A DNA stretch of 64,000 nucleotides from Cerasicoccus frondis (GCA_031296915.1 JAVDPC010000028.1:1-64000), one strand, 5' to 3'; positions 25,607-35,045 are shown, numbered from the stretch's first letter. The notes: generated from the letters alone by a model not told the origin. Numbers and translations are program-made.

Positions 25607-27154
25607 ATGGTAATTGATCACTGCCTACTGTCAATCCGCAGCCTCATCTTCGTAGTCCTTAACGTCATACCAATGGTAATTGATCACTGCCTACTGTCAA
25701 TCCGCAGCATACTCAAGACTGTAGCCCTGACCGCTGTTATGGTAATTGATCACTGCCTACTGTCAATCCGCAGCACACGATTCGAGGTGTCGCTTGATGG
25801 TCAGATGGTAATTGATCACTGCCTACTGTCAATCCGCAGCCGTTACCGTCGCCTTTGTCTGGTGACCTTTATGGTAATTGATCACTGCCTACTGTCAATC
25901 CGCAGCAGCAACCTGAATACATTCGAAGCAGCGCCCATGGTAATTGATCACTGCCTGCTGTCAATCCGCAGCTGGATGGATCTCGTATGCGATTTGCAGA
26001 CCATGGTAATTGATCACTGCCTGCTGTCAATCCGCAGCAATCGACGCCATGGAAAGAAGCAAAAGCTCATGGTAATTGATCACTGCCTGCTGTCAATCCG
26101 CAGCCTGAATCAGCAGGGGCGCGGTGTCGGTGTTATGGTAATTGATCACTGCCTGCTGTCAATCCGCAGCACTGCGAGAACCATAGCCGATGGACATTAA
26201 TGGTAATTGATCACTGCCTGCTGTCAATCCGCAGCATGGGCACAACCGGGCAATTCGGCAGGCCAATGGTAATTGATCACTGCCTGCTGTCAATCCGCAG
26301 CAGTGGCAGCGATGTGCAAGTGCAGCGCAGTATGGTAATTGATCACTGCCTGCTGTCAATCCGCAGCTGCGGCTGCGTGGGATAGGCATCGGATTGGATG
26401 GTAATTGATCACTGCCTGCTGTCAATCCGCAGCTGGCTCCGGCTCGTGCCCGCGCCCGCATAGATGGTAATTGATCACTGCCTGCTGTCAATCCGCAGCT
26501 CTTGTGGTTCGCGTAACCGGTTGTCCATTATGGTAATTGATCACTGCCTGCTGTCAATCCGCAGCTACGCTACCGACGATGACGACGATATCGTATGGTA
26601 ATTGATCACTGCCTGCTGTCAATCCGCAGCCACCAGAGCGAGCTGGCCAAGGGCCAGCGAATGGTAATTGATCACTGCCTGCTGTCAATCCGCAGCCATA
26701 TACGCTTCGAGGATTGCTTCATTGCATGGTAATTGATCACTGCCTGCTGTCAATCCGCAGCGAAATCCGGAACGCATTGAGCGCCGACAATATGGTAATT
26801 GATCACTGCCTGCTGTCAATCCGCAGCAAAGCGTCGACCGCAGTCTGCGCGGTTTTATGGTAATTGATCACTGCCTGCTGTCAATCCGCAGCTAAAGTCC
26901 CAGGGCTTTCGCCTCCGACTGACATGGTAATTGATCAGTGCCTGCTGTCAATCCGCAGCTGAGCGCAATTTTGAATGATTTGGGGCGTGCATGGTAATTG
27001 ATCACTGCCTGCTGTCAATCCGCAGCTTAGACGAGGTTGTGACTGATGAATGGGATGGTATTGATCACTGCCTGCTGTCAATCCGCAGCTTGACCCCTGA
27101 GCAGGAACGCTCCGTCGCATGGTAATTGATCACTGCCTGCTGTCAATCCGCAGC
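25607..27154 (-). CRISPR. type II-C CRISPR array, 24 repeats and 23 spacers
   Basis: Repeats are 36 nt and begin on the plus strand with ATGGTAATTGATCACTGCC and end TCAATCCGCAGC. Spacers are 28-31 nt, mostly 30. crRNA polarity is minus (repeat starting GCTGCGGATTGACAG), shown by the minus-strand tracrRNA anti-repeat and the terminator beyond the cas2-side end. Repeats 1-5 (25607-25906) share an A where the rest have G (CCTACTG against CCTGCTG). Repeat 21 (26924) has CAC changed to CAG, and repeat 23 (27055) lacks one base and is 35 nt. Spacers 1-8 are all 30 nt; length variation rises towards 27.1 kb. Weak -10-like TACCAT ends each repeat on the minus strand, as in II-C arrays with promoters inside repeats. 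Confidence 0.98.
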
Positions 27155-27244
27155 TGCTTATTGGGCGAAGAGAGCTGAAGAATTCTCAGAAACCTACACA
27201 ATTCCACACTTCCCACAGCGACTATTTTCCTCAAAATTGCGAGC

Positions 27245-27898
27245 ATGATTGAAATCACTTATTCAGATAAACTGAAGCCGCTGCTAAAGCTTGGCGCACC
27301 AACGCGAGGGCCCCAATGGTTGGACTATGCGAAGCAGTTTGGGCTGACGACTGCAGACGAAGCCGAGCTGCTGCGGATGGCGCAGGATAAGGACTTGAAT
27401 CAGCTCAAATCAAAAAACCGGGCGGTCTTTGCGCCACTGCATGCTATCCGAGCATTGAAGCAAGTTGGCACCGAGGCGATCGTTACGCCATTGATCCAAA
27501 TATTGGAAGCATATGAGGATGACGACTGGGTTTCGGTCGATATTCCGCGCACCTTAGCAAAGCTCGGAAAATCAGTGATTCCAGAGATTGAACAATACCT
27601 GCGAAACGTTTCCAATAGCGAATCCGCCCGCTTTTCATTAGCGAGTTTTTACACCGCGTGTGACGAGCAGCACCCTCACCTGCGCTCCACGCTGACTAAT
27701 AGCGCACATTCGCTGATCTCCGACTTTGACCGTTTTGAGCCAGAATTTAATGCATTCATCATCTGTGAATTAATGCGCCTCCATGCCATTTCCTCCCTAC
27801 CCGCCATTCGCCTAGCTTGCTTGAGCAAGCAAGTCGAAGAGATAATTTGCGGTGACTATGCAGACATCAAGGCCCATATCGAAAGCGCAGAGATATAG
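27245..27898 (+). CDS. HEAT-repeat-like protein of unknown function
   Basis: I do not recognise a named family. The 217-aa protein is helical; residues about 55-110 look like two HEAT/PBS-lyase-type repeats (FAPLHAIRALKQVGTEAIVTPLIQILE, then DIPRTLAKLGKSVIPEIEQYL). No signal peptide or membrane helix is seen, so it is probably cytosolic. It starts 90 bp beyond the last CRISPR repeat and is followed by another unknown gene after 15 bp, probably in one operon. Nothing links it to CRISPR function beyond position. Confidence 0.7.
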   Translation: MIEITYSDKLKPLLKLGAPTRGPQWLDYAKQFGLTTADEAELLRMAQDKDLNQLKSKNRAVFAPLHAIRALKQVGTEAIVTPLIQILEAYEDDDWVSVDIPRTLAKLGKSVIPEIEQYLRNVSNSESARFSLASFYTACDEQHPHLRSTLTNSAHSLISDFDRFEPEFNAFIICELMRLHAISSLPAIRLACLSKQVEEIICGDYADIKAHIESAEI

Positions 27899-27913
27899 CT
27901 CATTCAATTTGCC

Positions 27914-28546
27914 ATGCCCGACAACGAGAACCAACTACCCGAGCACGACGACGACCCGCGCATAGAGCAGGCGCTCCGCCTAGGAGAATTGCGGGCGCAG
28001 GTTGATGCCGCGACCGATGGCGAGTTCATCGAAGTCATTGGGGAGGATGTGTCGATGGATGCGCAGGAGCAGTTTTGGCAGCATGTGCTCGCGTATGAGT
28101 CAGCGCCGGAGGGCACCTTGTTCGTGCAATTGAAGGAACGCTGCGGCTTGCGCCCCACCAAGCCGACGGAGCTCGAATCTGACGCCGCCGTGCATGAGGC
28201 GCTGTGGGAACTGATCCGCGCACTGGCAGAGCTGCGGGTGTTTTTATATGACACCAACCACCTGAGCGACCGCGATCTCTATCAGTTGCTTTATGACGAA
28301 ACGCTACCCGAGGAACGGACCATCATGCCACCGGAGTCGGGCTGGAATTGCCGCATTGGCATCAGCGAATACCCAACCCCCGAATTCCCCGAGCCCAGCG
28401 ACACCTATCTGGCTTACTTCGCAAAAGATGAAGAACGACAACGGTGGCTCGACGATTTTCCCGAAACACCGTTGCCACCCAAGCGAATGCCGATCTGCCA
28501 CCGCGACCACTTGCTGCCCATTCCGCCGGAAGAACAGACCAACTAG
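27914..28546 (+). CDS. acidic protein of unknown function
   Basis: A 210-aa, strongly acidic protein that I cannot assign. The N-terminus is hydrophilic (MPDNENQLPEHDDDPRIEQ), the middle helical (AVHEALWELIRALAELRVFLYDTNHLSDRDLYQLLY), and the C-terminus Pro-rich. There is no signal peptide, membrane segment or metal motif. It follows the HEAT-like gene after 15 bp and converges with the TPR gene. The clean open frame and spacing support a real gene. Confidence 0.65.
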   Translation: MPDNENQLPEHDDDPRIEQALRLGELRAQVDAATDGEFIEVIGEDVSMDAQEQFWQHVLAYESAPEGTLFVQLKERCGLRPTKPTELESDAAVHEALWELIRALAELRVFLYDTNHLSDRDLYQLLYDETLPEERTIMPPESGWNCRIGISEYPTPEFPEPSDTYLAYFAKDEERQRWLDDFPETPLPPKRMPICHRDHLLPIPPEEQTN

Positions 28547-28578
28547 AGCACAGCGTTAGCCAGGACCGTATTGATCGA

Positions 28579-29577
28579 TTAACTGCTTTTGCCGCGAACG
28601 CGCTTGAGCCAACTGACAGCCTCTTGGTTGCCCAACCAGAGCGCTTGCGTGTGTTGGGCAAGGATTTCCGCCTCTTGCAGGCTGCCCGGTGAATACATGC
28701 CAGGCATCTCATCCGGCAACTGGTAGGCGCCTGTGAAAAACTCCGCGCAGTGGGGGTTGTTTTTCAGCGCTTTCTTGAGGGCGGCATCAGCCTTCTTGCC
28801 CGCACCATGACGCAGGAAGAGCTCCAAGGCGTTTCCATAGAGCCAGGCCGCCATGTCCTGCGGGTAGCGGTCGAGTAAGGCGCGCGCCGCGTCCAGGTCC
28901 TCCACCATCAGGTAGGCGGCGCCCAGAGAATCGCGCACTCCCTGGTTGTCATTGGGATTCAGCTCCAACATTTCCTCCCAAGTATCAATGGCTGCCGACA
29001 GATTGCCTTCAGTGAAATAAAATTCCCCCAACGCAGCCAAGCCGCGCATGAAGGGACGCGTCTCCATGAACCCCCAGAACTCACCGCGAAAGTCATCAAA
29101 GTCATCTCCAATAATGACACGACCTGCGTTGATGGCGCGCATCACATAGCACTCGTATTCCGCAGCCGAGAGATCCAGCGAGTGCGCCAGAATCAGCCAA
29201 GCGTCAGCACATTCCGGGTGCGTATCAAGCGCCTCACGCGCCAGCTTGATGCGCTTCTTTAGAGTTGGCGCATCCTGGGCGTCGTAAACCAGCTCATTGG
29301 CGTCGTAAAGCCGGTCTTCATCGTCGATGCCGCCAGGCATAGCGCTCCAATCGATAGCGCCCAAAGCTTCGGGGCCACCCGCCAAATCAACTGCGTCCAT
29401 CAGTTCGCTCAAGGCGGATTTCATCTCCGCCAATGCAGCGTGGTCGCCACCCAATTTTTCGAGCATCATCTGCTCCATCGGATTCACGACACTCTGGGCA
29501 GTCTTGGCGGATTTCTTAGCCGCTTTCTTCGTGGCTTTTTTGGCCTGCTTGCGTGGTTGGCTGGATTTCTTCGGCAT
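28579..29577 (-). CDS. ST7-like tetratricopeptide protein
   Basis: A 332-aa protein with a Lys/Ala-rich basic N-terminus (residues 1-30, KKATKKAAKK type) and a TPR-type body. Motifs such as FWGFMETRPFMRGLAALGE, TWEEMLELNPNDNQGVRDSLGAAYL and AAWLYGNALELFLRHG follow the ST7-like protein family. A protein-protein scaffold role is likely; the basic tail might bind nucleic acid. The open frame extends to 29640, but the ATG at 29577 gives the compact N-terminus. It converges with the acidic unknown gene. Confidence 0.78.
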   Translation of the reverse strand: MPKKSSQPRKQAKKATKKAAKKSAKTAQSVVNPMEQMMLEKLGGDHAALAEMKSALSELMDAVDLAGGPEALGAIDWSAMPGGIDDEDRLYDANELVYDAQDAPTLKKRIKLAREALDTHPECADAWLILAHSLDLSAAEYECYVMRAINAGRVIIGDDFDDFRGEFWGFMETRPFMRGLAALGEFYFTEGNLSAAIDTWEEMLELNPNDNQGVRDSLGAAYLMVEDLDAARALLDRYPQDMAAWLYGNALELFLRHGAGKKADAALKKALKNNPHCAEFFTGAYQLPDEMPGMYSPGSLQEAEILAQHTQALWLGNQEAVSWLKRVRGKSS

Positions 29578-29671
29578 GCACTCAACAAGGCAAATACGGC
29601 CCTGCAATGCAATGACAAGTACGCAGCAAAAAGCAGCCACGGCAATTATATAGGCGTTAACCTGATACTAT

Positions 29672-30610
29672 TTACTCTTTTCCATCATCGTGCGCTGCGC
29701 GTAGGGCGCCGCCCAGCAGCCAACGCTGTATAACTGCCACTTCTTCGGTAGTTAATTGAGGTTTGTCCTTAGGCGGCATGTGATCACTGTCGGACATCGG
29801 CAGAAGGACGCTGGTCAAGATGGTGCTGGCATCGGGATCGCCCGGGACAATGCAAGGGCCAGACTCCCCTCCCCGCAAAAGCGCCTCATAGCTATCCATG
29901 ATCAATCCACCTTTGAAGTAAGCTCGCTTGTGGCATGAGTTGCATTTCGCCGCAAAGAGGGCGGCAATCGTCGGCTCATAATAAACCGGACTGCCGACAG
30001 ACGGGATCTCGATCACGGTCACCGCATTTGAATTGGCCAACCATGGCAAATGCTCGGTTAGATAGTCTTCGCCGTGCGTAATGGAGCCGCCCTGATGGCC
30101 GGTCCAAACCAGCAGCCCACAAGCAACGACCAATGTTACGCGATAAAACCAGGACCAAACTTTTTGCAAGTGGTAGGCAGGCAGGCAACGCAGGGTCAGC
30201 GCAAAGACCGTTAAGGCCGCAGTCGCGATGCCCCAGCGCAAATGACTGCTAATCAGCGGCCCGGCGGACGCTTCGCTATCGGCCAACAGAATACCGAAGA
30301 CGGTGGACGCCACGGTGACCAAGGCGGCAAACAGCATGGCCAATCCAGTGGGATAGTTCAGCTTCCCACGGCTGAGGACAGTCACCAGCTCCATTAGGAG
30401 AACCAGGAATAAGATCCCAATGGGCAGGTGGATAATTGCCGGATGCAGACGCCCGAGAAAGAACGCCCACTCCACAGACGTATCTTTCAACAGTAGCAGA
30501 ATCAGTGGACTGCAGGCGACCAGCGGAAGTAAAAGGAAGAGCTTGGAACGCCGACCATGATTAGCGTTTCCGCAGCTTCCTGACACTATCCCTTGGCGGT
30601 CCACATTCAA
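29672..30610 (-). CDS. membrane-anchored cytochrome c protein
   Basis: A 312-aa protein with four or five N-terminal membrane helices (residues about 20-185; GRLHPAIIHLPIGILFLVLL resembles DUF2231 membrane proteins). A C-terminal periplasmic cytochrome c domain follows, with one haem site CNSCH at about residues 222-226 and a likely distal Met ligand in SDHMPPKDKP. This layout resembles the planctomycete-type PSCyt1 cytochromes. The start overlaps the stop of the VKOR-DsbA fusion by 4 bp, so thiol oxidation and cytochrome c maturation may be linked. Confidence 0.85.
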   Translation of the reverse strand: MNVDRQGIVSGSCGNANHGRRSKLFLLLPLVACSPLILLLLKDTSVEWAFFLGRLHPAIIHLPIGILFLVLLMELVTVLSRGKLNYPTGLAMLFAALVTVASTVFGILLADSEASAGPLISSHLRWGIATAALTVFALTLRCLPAYHLQKVWSWFYRVTLVVACGLLVWTGHQGGSITHGEDYLTEHLPWLANSNAVTVIEIPSVGSPVYYEPTIAALFAAKCNSCHKRAYFKGGLIMDSYEALLRGGESGPCIVPGDPDASTILTSVLLPMSDSDHMPPKDKPQLTTEEVAVIQRWLLGGALRAAHDDGKE

Positions 30611-32058
30611 TCCCCAGATGATGACTCAATGCCATGCGCTCTATCCGCCTCGGCCAAGGCCTGGTCAATGAGTTCGGTAAACTCGTCAATCGACGGAGCG
30701 CCGCTGCGCATTTTTCCGTTAATGATGAATGTTGGCGTAGCGCTGATGCCTGCTGCACGCGCTTCATCGATATCCTGCTCCAGAGCAGCAACCTGAGCCG
30801 GATCAGCGACGAAACGCCGTAGTTGCTCCCCATCCATGCCCAAAGATTCTGCCAAAGCGACGGCTTGCTCGAAGTCTAGCTGCTCAGCGGAAAATAGCTT
30901 GTCCTGAAACGCCCAAAACTGCCCCTGAATTTCCGCAAAGCGTGCGGCGAGGGCCAGCTCTCTAGCGCCTGGATGACGCTTAAGCGGGTAGTCCTTGAAG
31001 ACCCAGCGTATTTGGCCCGCGTATTTATTTTTAATTGCCTGAACATTGCCGTGCGACTTTCGGCAGGACGGGCACAGGTAATCGGAGAGCTCCACGACCG
31101 TCACCGGAGCATCCGTTGGGCCAATACTCGGCGCGTCGTCAATGCGCACCTGAGTCGACGGCAAGGGCGGCGGCTTCAAATAGATTTCCACCGGGTATCT
31201 TTCGCGCAGCACCTTAAAATAGTCGAGAACCAGTGGCGCAGTGTCCCGCTCATGCAGCGCCTCGCGGATATGCGCCTTCACCTCGTCCTCAGTTCCGGCC
31301 CAATCGCCCAGACTGCGATAAAGTCCAGTTTCGTAATAATGATCCACGACATGAGGCGCAAGCGGCGGGATTTTACTACGTATCTGTTGAAGCAAAGCAT
31401 CGACGGAAATACCGCGTTTCTCGGCATCCACCTCAAGCAAACGGTCGTTGATTCGATTCTGCAGCAGCGCGTTCTTGAGCTCGTAGATTTTCTGCTCTTG
31501 GCGGTGCAAAGGCGCGCTCAAAGGACGCTCAATATCCTCGGCCCAGATGGCATTTCCATCCACCAAAGCGAGAATATCAGTCTCATTAGTTAACTTTTCC
31601 GACCGTCCGTCGGTAATCAAAAACCCCGCCAAAGTGAACGTCATCAGGCTAACGGCCGCAGTTTCCCAAAGTCGATTTCTGTCGAATTCCAGCAGCCAAA
31701 TGAAGCACACCACGAGGAAATTCAGGGCGCAGAAAACGCAGATAAATTCGTTTTCGACCATGATGCGTAAGAGGGCTAATTCAAAACCCAACCCAGCAAC
31801 CGCCCCCCAGAACACCCAGCCGCGACGGTGTAGACAAAGCATCCCCATGACGCCATAGTACAACATGCCCCAGGGAGCAAGCGGCAGGCCGAAAAGCCTG
31901 TATTGATGCGTGTTGTGGCAGCCATCACCCAGCATCCCACAGAACTCGGCGATAGCGGGAATCTTTGCTTCCAACGCAGATAGTGAGGCCACGACGATGC
32001 CTACCAGGATCAAGGCGATGATAAACGGCTGGCGCTTCTGGAGACTTGGTAATTCCAC
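30607..32058 (-). CDS. VKOR-SurA-like-DsbA disulfide-forming fusion
   Basis: A 483-aa fusion. Residues 1-150 are a four-to-five-helix vitamin K epoxide reductase domain, with loop cysteines Cys40 and Cys47 and the active pair CVFC (Cys107, Cys110). Residues about 160-295 resemble a SurA/PpiD-type chaperone region (LALVDGNAIWAEDIE, EVDAEKRGISVDALL). Residues about 305-475 are a DsbA/thioredoxin_4 domain with CPSC at 329-332 and a cis-Pro loop near ISATPTF. The domain order lets one protein take electrons from substrate thiols to quinone while holding the client. It is divergent from the pilus locus across 288 bp. Confidence 0.9.
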   Translation of the reverse strand: MELPSLQKRQPFIIALILVGIVVASLSALEAKIPAIAEFCGMLGDGCHNTHQYRLFGLPLAPWGMLYYGVMGMLCLHRRGWVFWGAVAGLGFELALLRIMVENEFICVFCALNFLVVCFIWLLEFDRNRLWETAAVSLMTFTLAGFLITDGRSEKLTNETDILALVDGNAIWAEDIERPLSAPLHRQEQKIYELKNALLQNRINDRLLEVDAEKRGISVDALLQQIRSKIPPLAPHVVDHYYETGLYRSLGDWAGTEDEVKAHIREALHERDTAPLVLDYFKVLRERYPVEIYLKPPPLPSTQVRIDDAPSIGPTDAPVTVVELSDYLCPSCRKSHGNVQAIKNKYAGQIRWVFKDYPLKRHPGARELALAARFAEIQGQFWAFQDKLFSAEQLDFEQAVALAESLGMDGEQLRRFVADPAQVAALEQDIDEARAAGISATPTFIINGKMRSGAPSIDEFTELIDQALAEADRAHGIESSSGD

Positions 32059-32346
32059 GGTTTAAAAAGTATTGGCGGTCAGTTGTCAGACTCGGTTCGC
32101 GTTGGCACAGAGATTTATTCCAGTGCGGCCGCTATTCAATTTGGTTAACCATAGCACCACAATACTTAATATATGATTAATAAATCATTAGCATGACTAA
32201 TCCACAGGATGAGCTTCTAGAAAATGAAACTCAATATCAAATAAGCCATTGACGCATCTTCTTGAGACTGGTTTTCATGACAAAAGTCCATCACCGCTCC
32301 ACTACGTTGGTAATGGATTCGACTGAAAATCATTAAAATTAAAACC

Positions 32347-33264
32347 ATGAAGGTAAAATCACTCAATACTCGCAAGCACGCAGCAGGTTTCACCCTGCTC
32401 GAACTGCTGGTTGTCGTAGCCATCCTCGCTGCGGTCGCTGGCACGGCTTCTATCGCCTTGAAAGACACGGATGCCCGCGCATCCGCCGCAGCCCACGTCG
32501 CGATGATGGACGAACTGAATAAGGGAGTTCACACTTATCGTGTGCTTACACGAAATTCCTTTCCAAACCAATTCGACTCCCTCATGGAGTTGGGAACAGA
32601 CACCACTGACGCCGTTCGCGCAGGCTCTACTGCTACAAGTGGCGACGAGCTGCTCGGGTGGGATGCAGGCGACGCAGACGCCGCCTTCGCACTAAACGCC
32701 GATGCAGTCGGTGTGTTGGGTGATGCCGGCATTACTGACTTAATGTATATTGATACTGCAGGTGATCCTGCCGATGACGGCGATTGCTCTGATGTTAATG
32801 ATCTTATTGCTTCGCGTGGCAACGCAGTGGTTTCGAATAACATCTTCATGACCCCTGACGCCAACGGCTGCGGCAGTATCGAAGCTTTAGTCGATGGTTC
32901 AGTCGTAACGGTATGGACAGGTGGCAATGAGCGCCTGACTGGTCAGGAAGACCCAGCTGGTGACGGCTCTGCATACAATGCTGACGGCAATCCAGTTTAC
33001 CTGATGGTAGGTGTTGGTCCGTCGAGCACTCTGTTCAACACAGGCGAACTCGGTGGCATGACAACTGTGCCCGTCTATCGTCATGTTGGACCGACTCAAT
33101 ATGGTCGCTTCATTGCAATCTTCGAAATCGGCACTTGGGATTCCGCCGAAGCCGATGGCTACGAGGTCATCGACCAAATCGAGTTCATCACTGTCGTCGA
33201 CGGCGCACTCGACACCAAGGAAGAAGAACTTGGCGAGTGGGACGGCACCCGCAACACCATCTAA
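32347..33264 (+). CDS. pseudopilin (first gene of the pilus/secretion locus)
   Basis: A 305-aa prepilin with the cleavage/methylation signal AGFTLLELLVVVAILAAVAG (residues 14-33). A long Asp- and Ala-rich globular part follows, with two Cys pairs that may bind each other (GDCSDVND, ANGCGSIEA). It is longer than a usual GspG. The first gene after a 288-bp divergent region, it ends 140 bp before the next gene with a hairpin in between, which suggests it is made in excess as the main fibre subunit. The class is certain; the exact role is not. Confidence 0.86.
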   Translation: MKVKSLNTRKHAAGFTLLELLVVVAILAAVAGTASIALKDTDARASAAAHVAMMDELNKGVHTYRVLTRNSFPNQFDSLMELGTDTTDAVRAGSTATSGDELLGWDAGDADAAFALNADAVGVLGDAGITDLMYIDTAGDPADDGDCSDVNDLIASRGNAVVSNNIFMTPDANGCGSIEALVDGSVVTVWTGGNERLTGQEDPAGDGSAYNADGNPVYLMVGVGPSSTLFNTGELGGMTTVPVYRHVGPTQYGRFIAIFEIGTWDSAEADGYEVIDQIEFITVVDGALDTKEEELGEWDGTRNTI

Positions 33265-33281
33265 TCTTATCAGCCTGAGTA

Positions 33282-33310
33282 GACCGGCGTGGGGGCAACC
33301 CCGCCCGGTC
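33282..33310 (+). terminator. hairpin after the first pseudopilin
   Basis: GACCGG (33282-33287) and CCGGTC (33305-33310) enclose an inner stem GGGG-CAA-CCCC (33292-33302). No long T-run follows, so it would act as a partial terminator or as an mRNA-stabilising structure, consistent with higher expression of the pilin than of the genes behind it. Confidence 0.5.
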
Positions 33311-33404
33311 GCTTCCAGGAGCTGACAGGCTCGAACCACGACAGGCAATGTCCTCAACGGGTTCGGGCCTTAGTCGGCTTTAGCCCCCTCAACTTCTTCG
33401 ATTC

Positions 33405-33722
33405 ATGAGAAACAAATACGCGAAAATATCATTAACGATAAATGGCTTATTAGTGATTTCATTGTTAAGCCTCGCTGGTTGCAGTCGCCCGAATGTCGAT
33501 GAAATGAAATCGGGCTTGGTCAAAACCGGCATGCCTGCGGATCAAGCGGATTGCTTCGCCAATGAAATGAAAAAATCCGTCGACGCGGATCCCTACAACT
33601 ACATGGCGGCGCTGATGAACGCCGGGGCCGACGAAAAAACTGCAATCAACAAAGCGCGGCGAAAATACGGCGCTGAATTTAAAGCGCCCTTGGAGAAAGC
33701 GAGAGATATATGCACCGAGTAA
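33405..33722 (+). CDS. small lipoprotein
   Basis: A 105-aa protein with a signal peptide ending in the lipobox LAGC (Cys26), so it should be lipidated. The mature part is short, charged and helical (GLVKTGMPADQADCFANEMKK). It overlaps the next pseudopilin by 13 bp, so it belongs to the locus. It may be a pilotin- or assembly-type lipoprotein; nothing in the sequence proves that. Confidence 0.75.
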   Translation: MRNKYAKISLTINGLLVISLLSLAGCSRPNVDEMKSGLVKTGMPADQADCFANEMKKSVDADPYNYMAALMNAGADEKTAINKARRKYGAEFKAPLEKARDICTE

Positions 33723-34468
33723 ACCAACACAACAGCCGCGAAGCATTGGCCCCTCGCGGCTTTACGCTGCTTGAGCTCCTCGTCGTGGTGTCCGTTCTGG
33801 CGGCAGTGGCGTTCATTGCAACGGGCGCCTATCGCGGCATCAGCGAGGACAGTAGCGACCGCCTCGTCCGCGTGGAGATGCTGGAAATCGCTAAGGCAAT
33901 CCAACAGTTCAAACATGACACTGGTTACTATCCCAAGACGGGCCCCTTCGCACTGTCAACTGACGGCGGCTCGGTCGTCATCGACAATTTGCCTGCGCAC
34001 GCTGGCAGTAACGATACGGAAAAAACAAGATGGTTCTACTCACCCGCTAACTTCGAACAACTCATGACAACGGTTAGTCCATTGGACAGCTCCGGACACC
34101 AGTTAGCAACTTGGAACCCCGAAACCGGCCGTGGTTGGCGTGGCCCATACCTGACTGGTTACGGCGAGGGCTACGTGGACATTCGCGACGATATCAACGA
34201 CGATCCCGACACTGCAGCAGGTGATGCATTGGGCGATCCCTTACTCGGTACTACGATCACGAACGTCGACGGTATTGCCGACCCTTTTGAACACAGCGTG
34301 ACAGCCAACAATTTACTGGGCTGGAGCAGCACCGTCGATGGTGACGAACTCGCTAAATGGGGCCGCCCTTACTTGGTCTTTGGCCTAAACGGCCAGCCGT
34401 TTCTCATCAGTATGGGCCTCGATGGTGAATATGACACGGAGGACGACGTGCGCCTCGACATCAACTAA
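33710..34468 (+). CDS. pseudopilin
   Basis: A 252-aa prepilin with RGFTLLELLVVVSVLAAVAF (residues 15-34). The C-terminal part has GspG-like features: GHQLATWNPETGRGWRGPYLTGYG and LVFGLNGQPFLISMGLDGEYDTEDDVRLD, the calcium-site loop that ends many major pseudopilins. It overlaps the preceding lipoprotein gene by 13 bp and is followed by another lipoprotein after 13 bp. It is the best candidate for the GspG-like main subunit. Confidence 0.87.
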   Translation: MHRVNQHNSREALAPRGFTLLELLVVVSVLAAVAFIATGAYRGISEDSSDRLVRVEMLEIAKAIQQFKHDTGYYPKTGPFALSTDGGSVVIDNLPAHAGSNDTEKTRWFYSPANFEQLMTTVSPLDSSGHQLATWNPETGRGWRGPYLTGYGEGYVDIRDDINDDPDTAAGDALGDPLLGTTITNVDGIADPFEHSVTANNLLGWSSTVDGDELAKWGRPYLVFGLNGQPFLISMGLDGEYDTEDDVRLDIN

Positions 34469-34481
34469 TTGGATTTGAAAA

Positions 34482-35045
34482 ATGAACCCGTACTTATATC
34501 GAACTACTTTTTCTGCATCACAGCGAATGCCTTTGACAGCCTTACTTATCTGGTTTGGAATCCTGGCTGGCGGCTGTGGAGAAGAAGCCCCTAAGGGTGT
34601 TCCTGAAGCCATTCACCAAGAACAAGCCCAGGCGCTCACTGCAGATTTCATTCGTATTGAATTAGATGACTTAATTGCCGACGCCATTGCCGAAGTCGAA
34701 AGTTTTAACGGGCAAAAGACGATCAAGGCTGCTGTCCCGGTTCGCTTCACGGCCAGGAAAAAACGCGACCCCGAGGAAAAAGAAATGTCCTACGTCTACA
34801 CGGCGTTGGAGGTCGCGGGCGTGACTCCTCTGCCCGACATTCAACACCGCATGTTTGTCGAATCTGACAACGGCGAAATCATCCCCGTCTATGTGGAAAA
34901 AAGCGCGGCGGAAAAGCTGACCGCTGACTTGCCTGACGAGGCATCTGCCGAATTTATCGGTTACCACATTTACAATTACGACAAAGGCCCAGCGATCCTG
35001 GTCGTTGATTTCCTGCCTGCAATGAGCAAGGAGGACGCGCAATGA
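34482..35045 (+). CDS. lipoprotein of the pilus/secretion locus
   Basis: A 187-aa protein with a signal peptide and the lipobox ILAGGC (Cys at about residue 29). The mature part has alternating helix and strand with no recognised domain (KAAVPVRFTARKKRDPEEKEMSYVYTALEVAG). The stop overlaps the next pseudopilin's ATG by 4 bp. Its place between pseudopilins hints at an accessory role in fibre assembly; the function is unknown. Confidence 0.72.
   Translation: MNPYLYRTTFSASQRMPLTALLIWFGILAGGCGEEAPKGVPEAIHQEQAQALTADFIRIELDDLIADAIAEVESFNGQKTIKAAVPVRFTARKKRDPEEKEMSYVYTALEVAGVTPLPDIQHRMFVESDNGEIIPVYVEKSAAEKLTADLPDEASAEFIGYHIYNYDKGPAILVVDFLPAMSKEDAQ

Noticed and set aside
25607..26385. Long plus-strand open frames through the CRISPR array repeating MVIDHCLLSIRS
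   Set aside because: They are a by-product of the 66-bp repeat-spacer period, which is divisible by three; spacers give unrelated residues.
32103..32119. Sigma-54-like TGGCAC element upstream of the first pilin
   Set aside because: The -12 GC element is missing at the right spacing and the site is over 200 bp from the gene.
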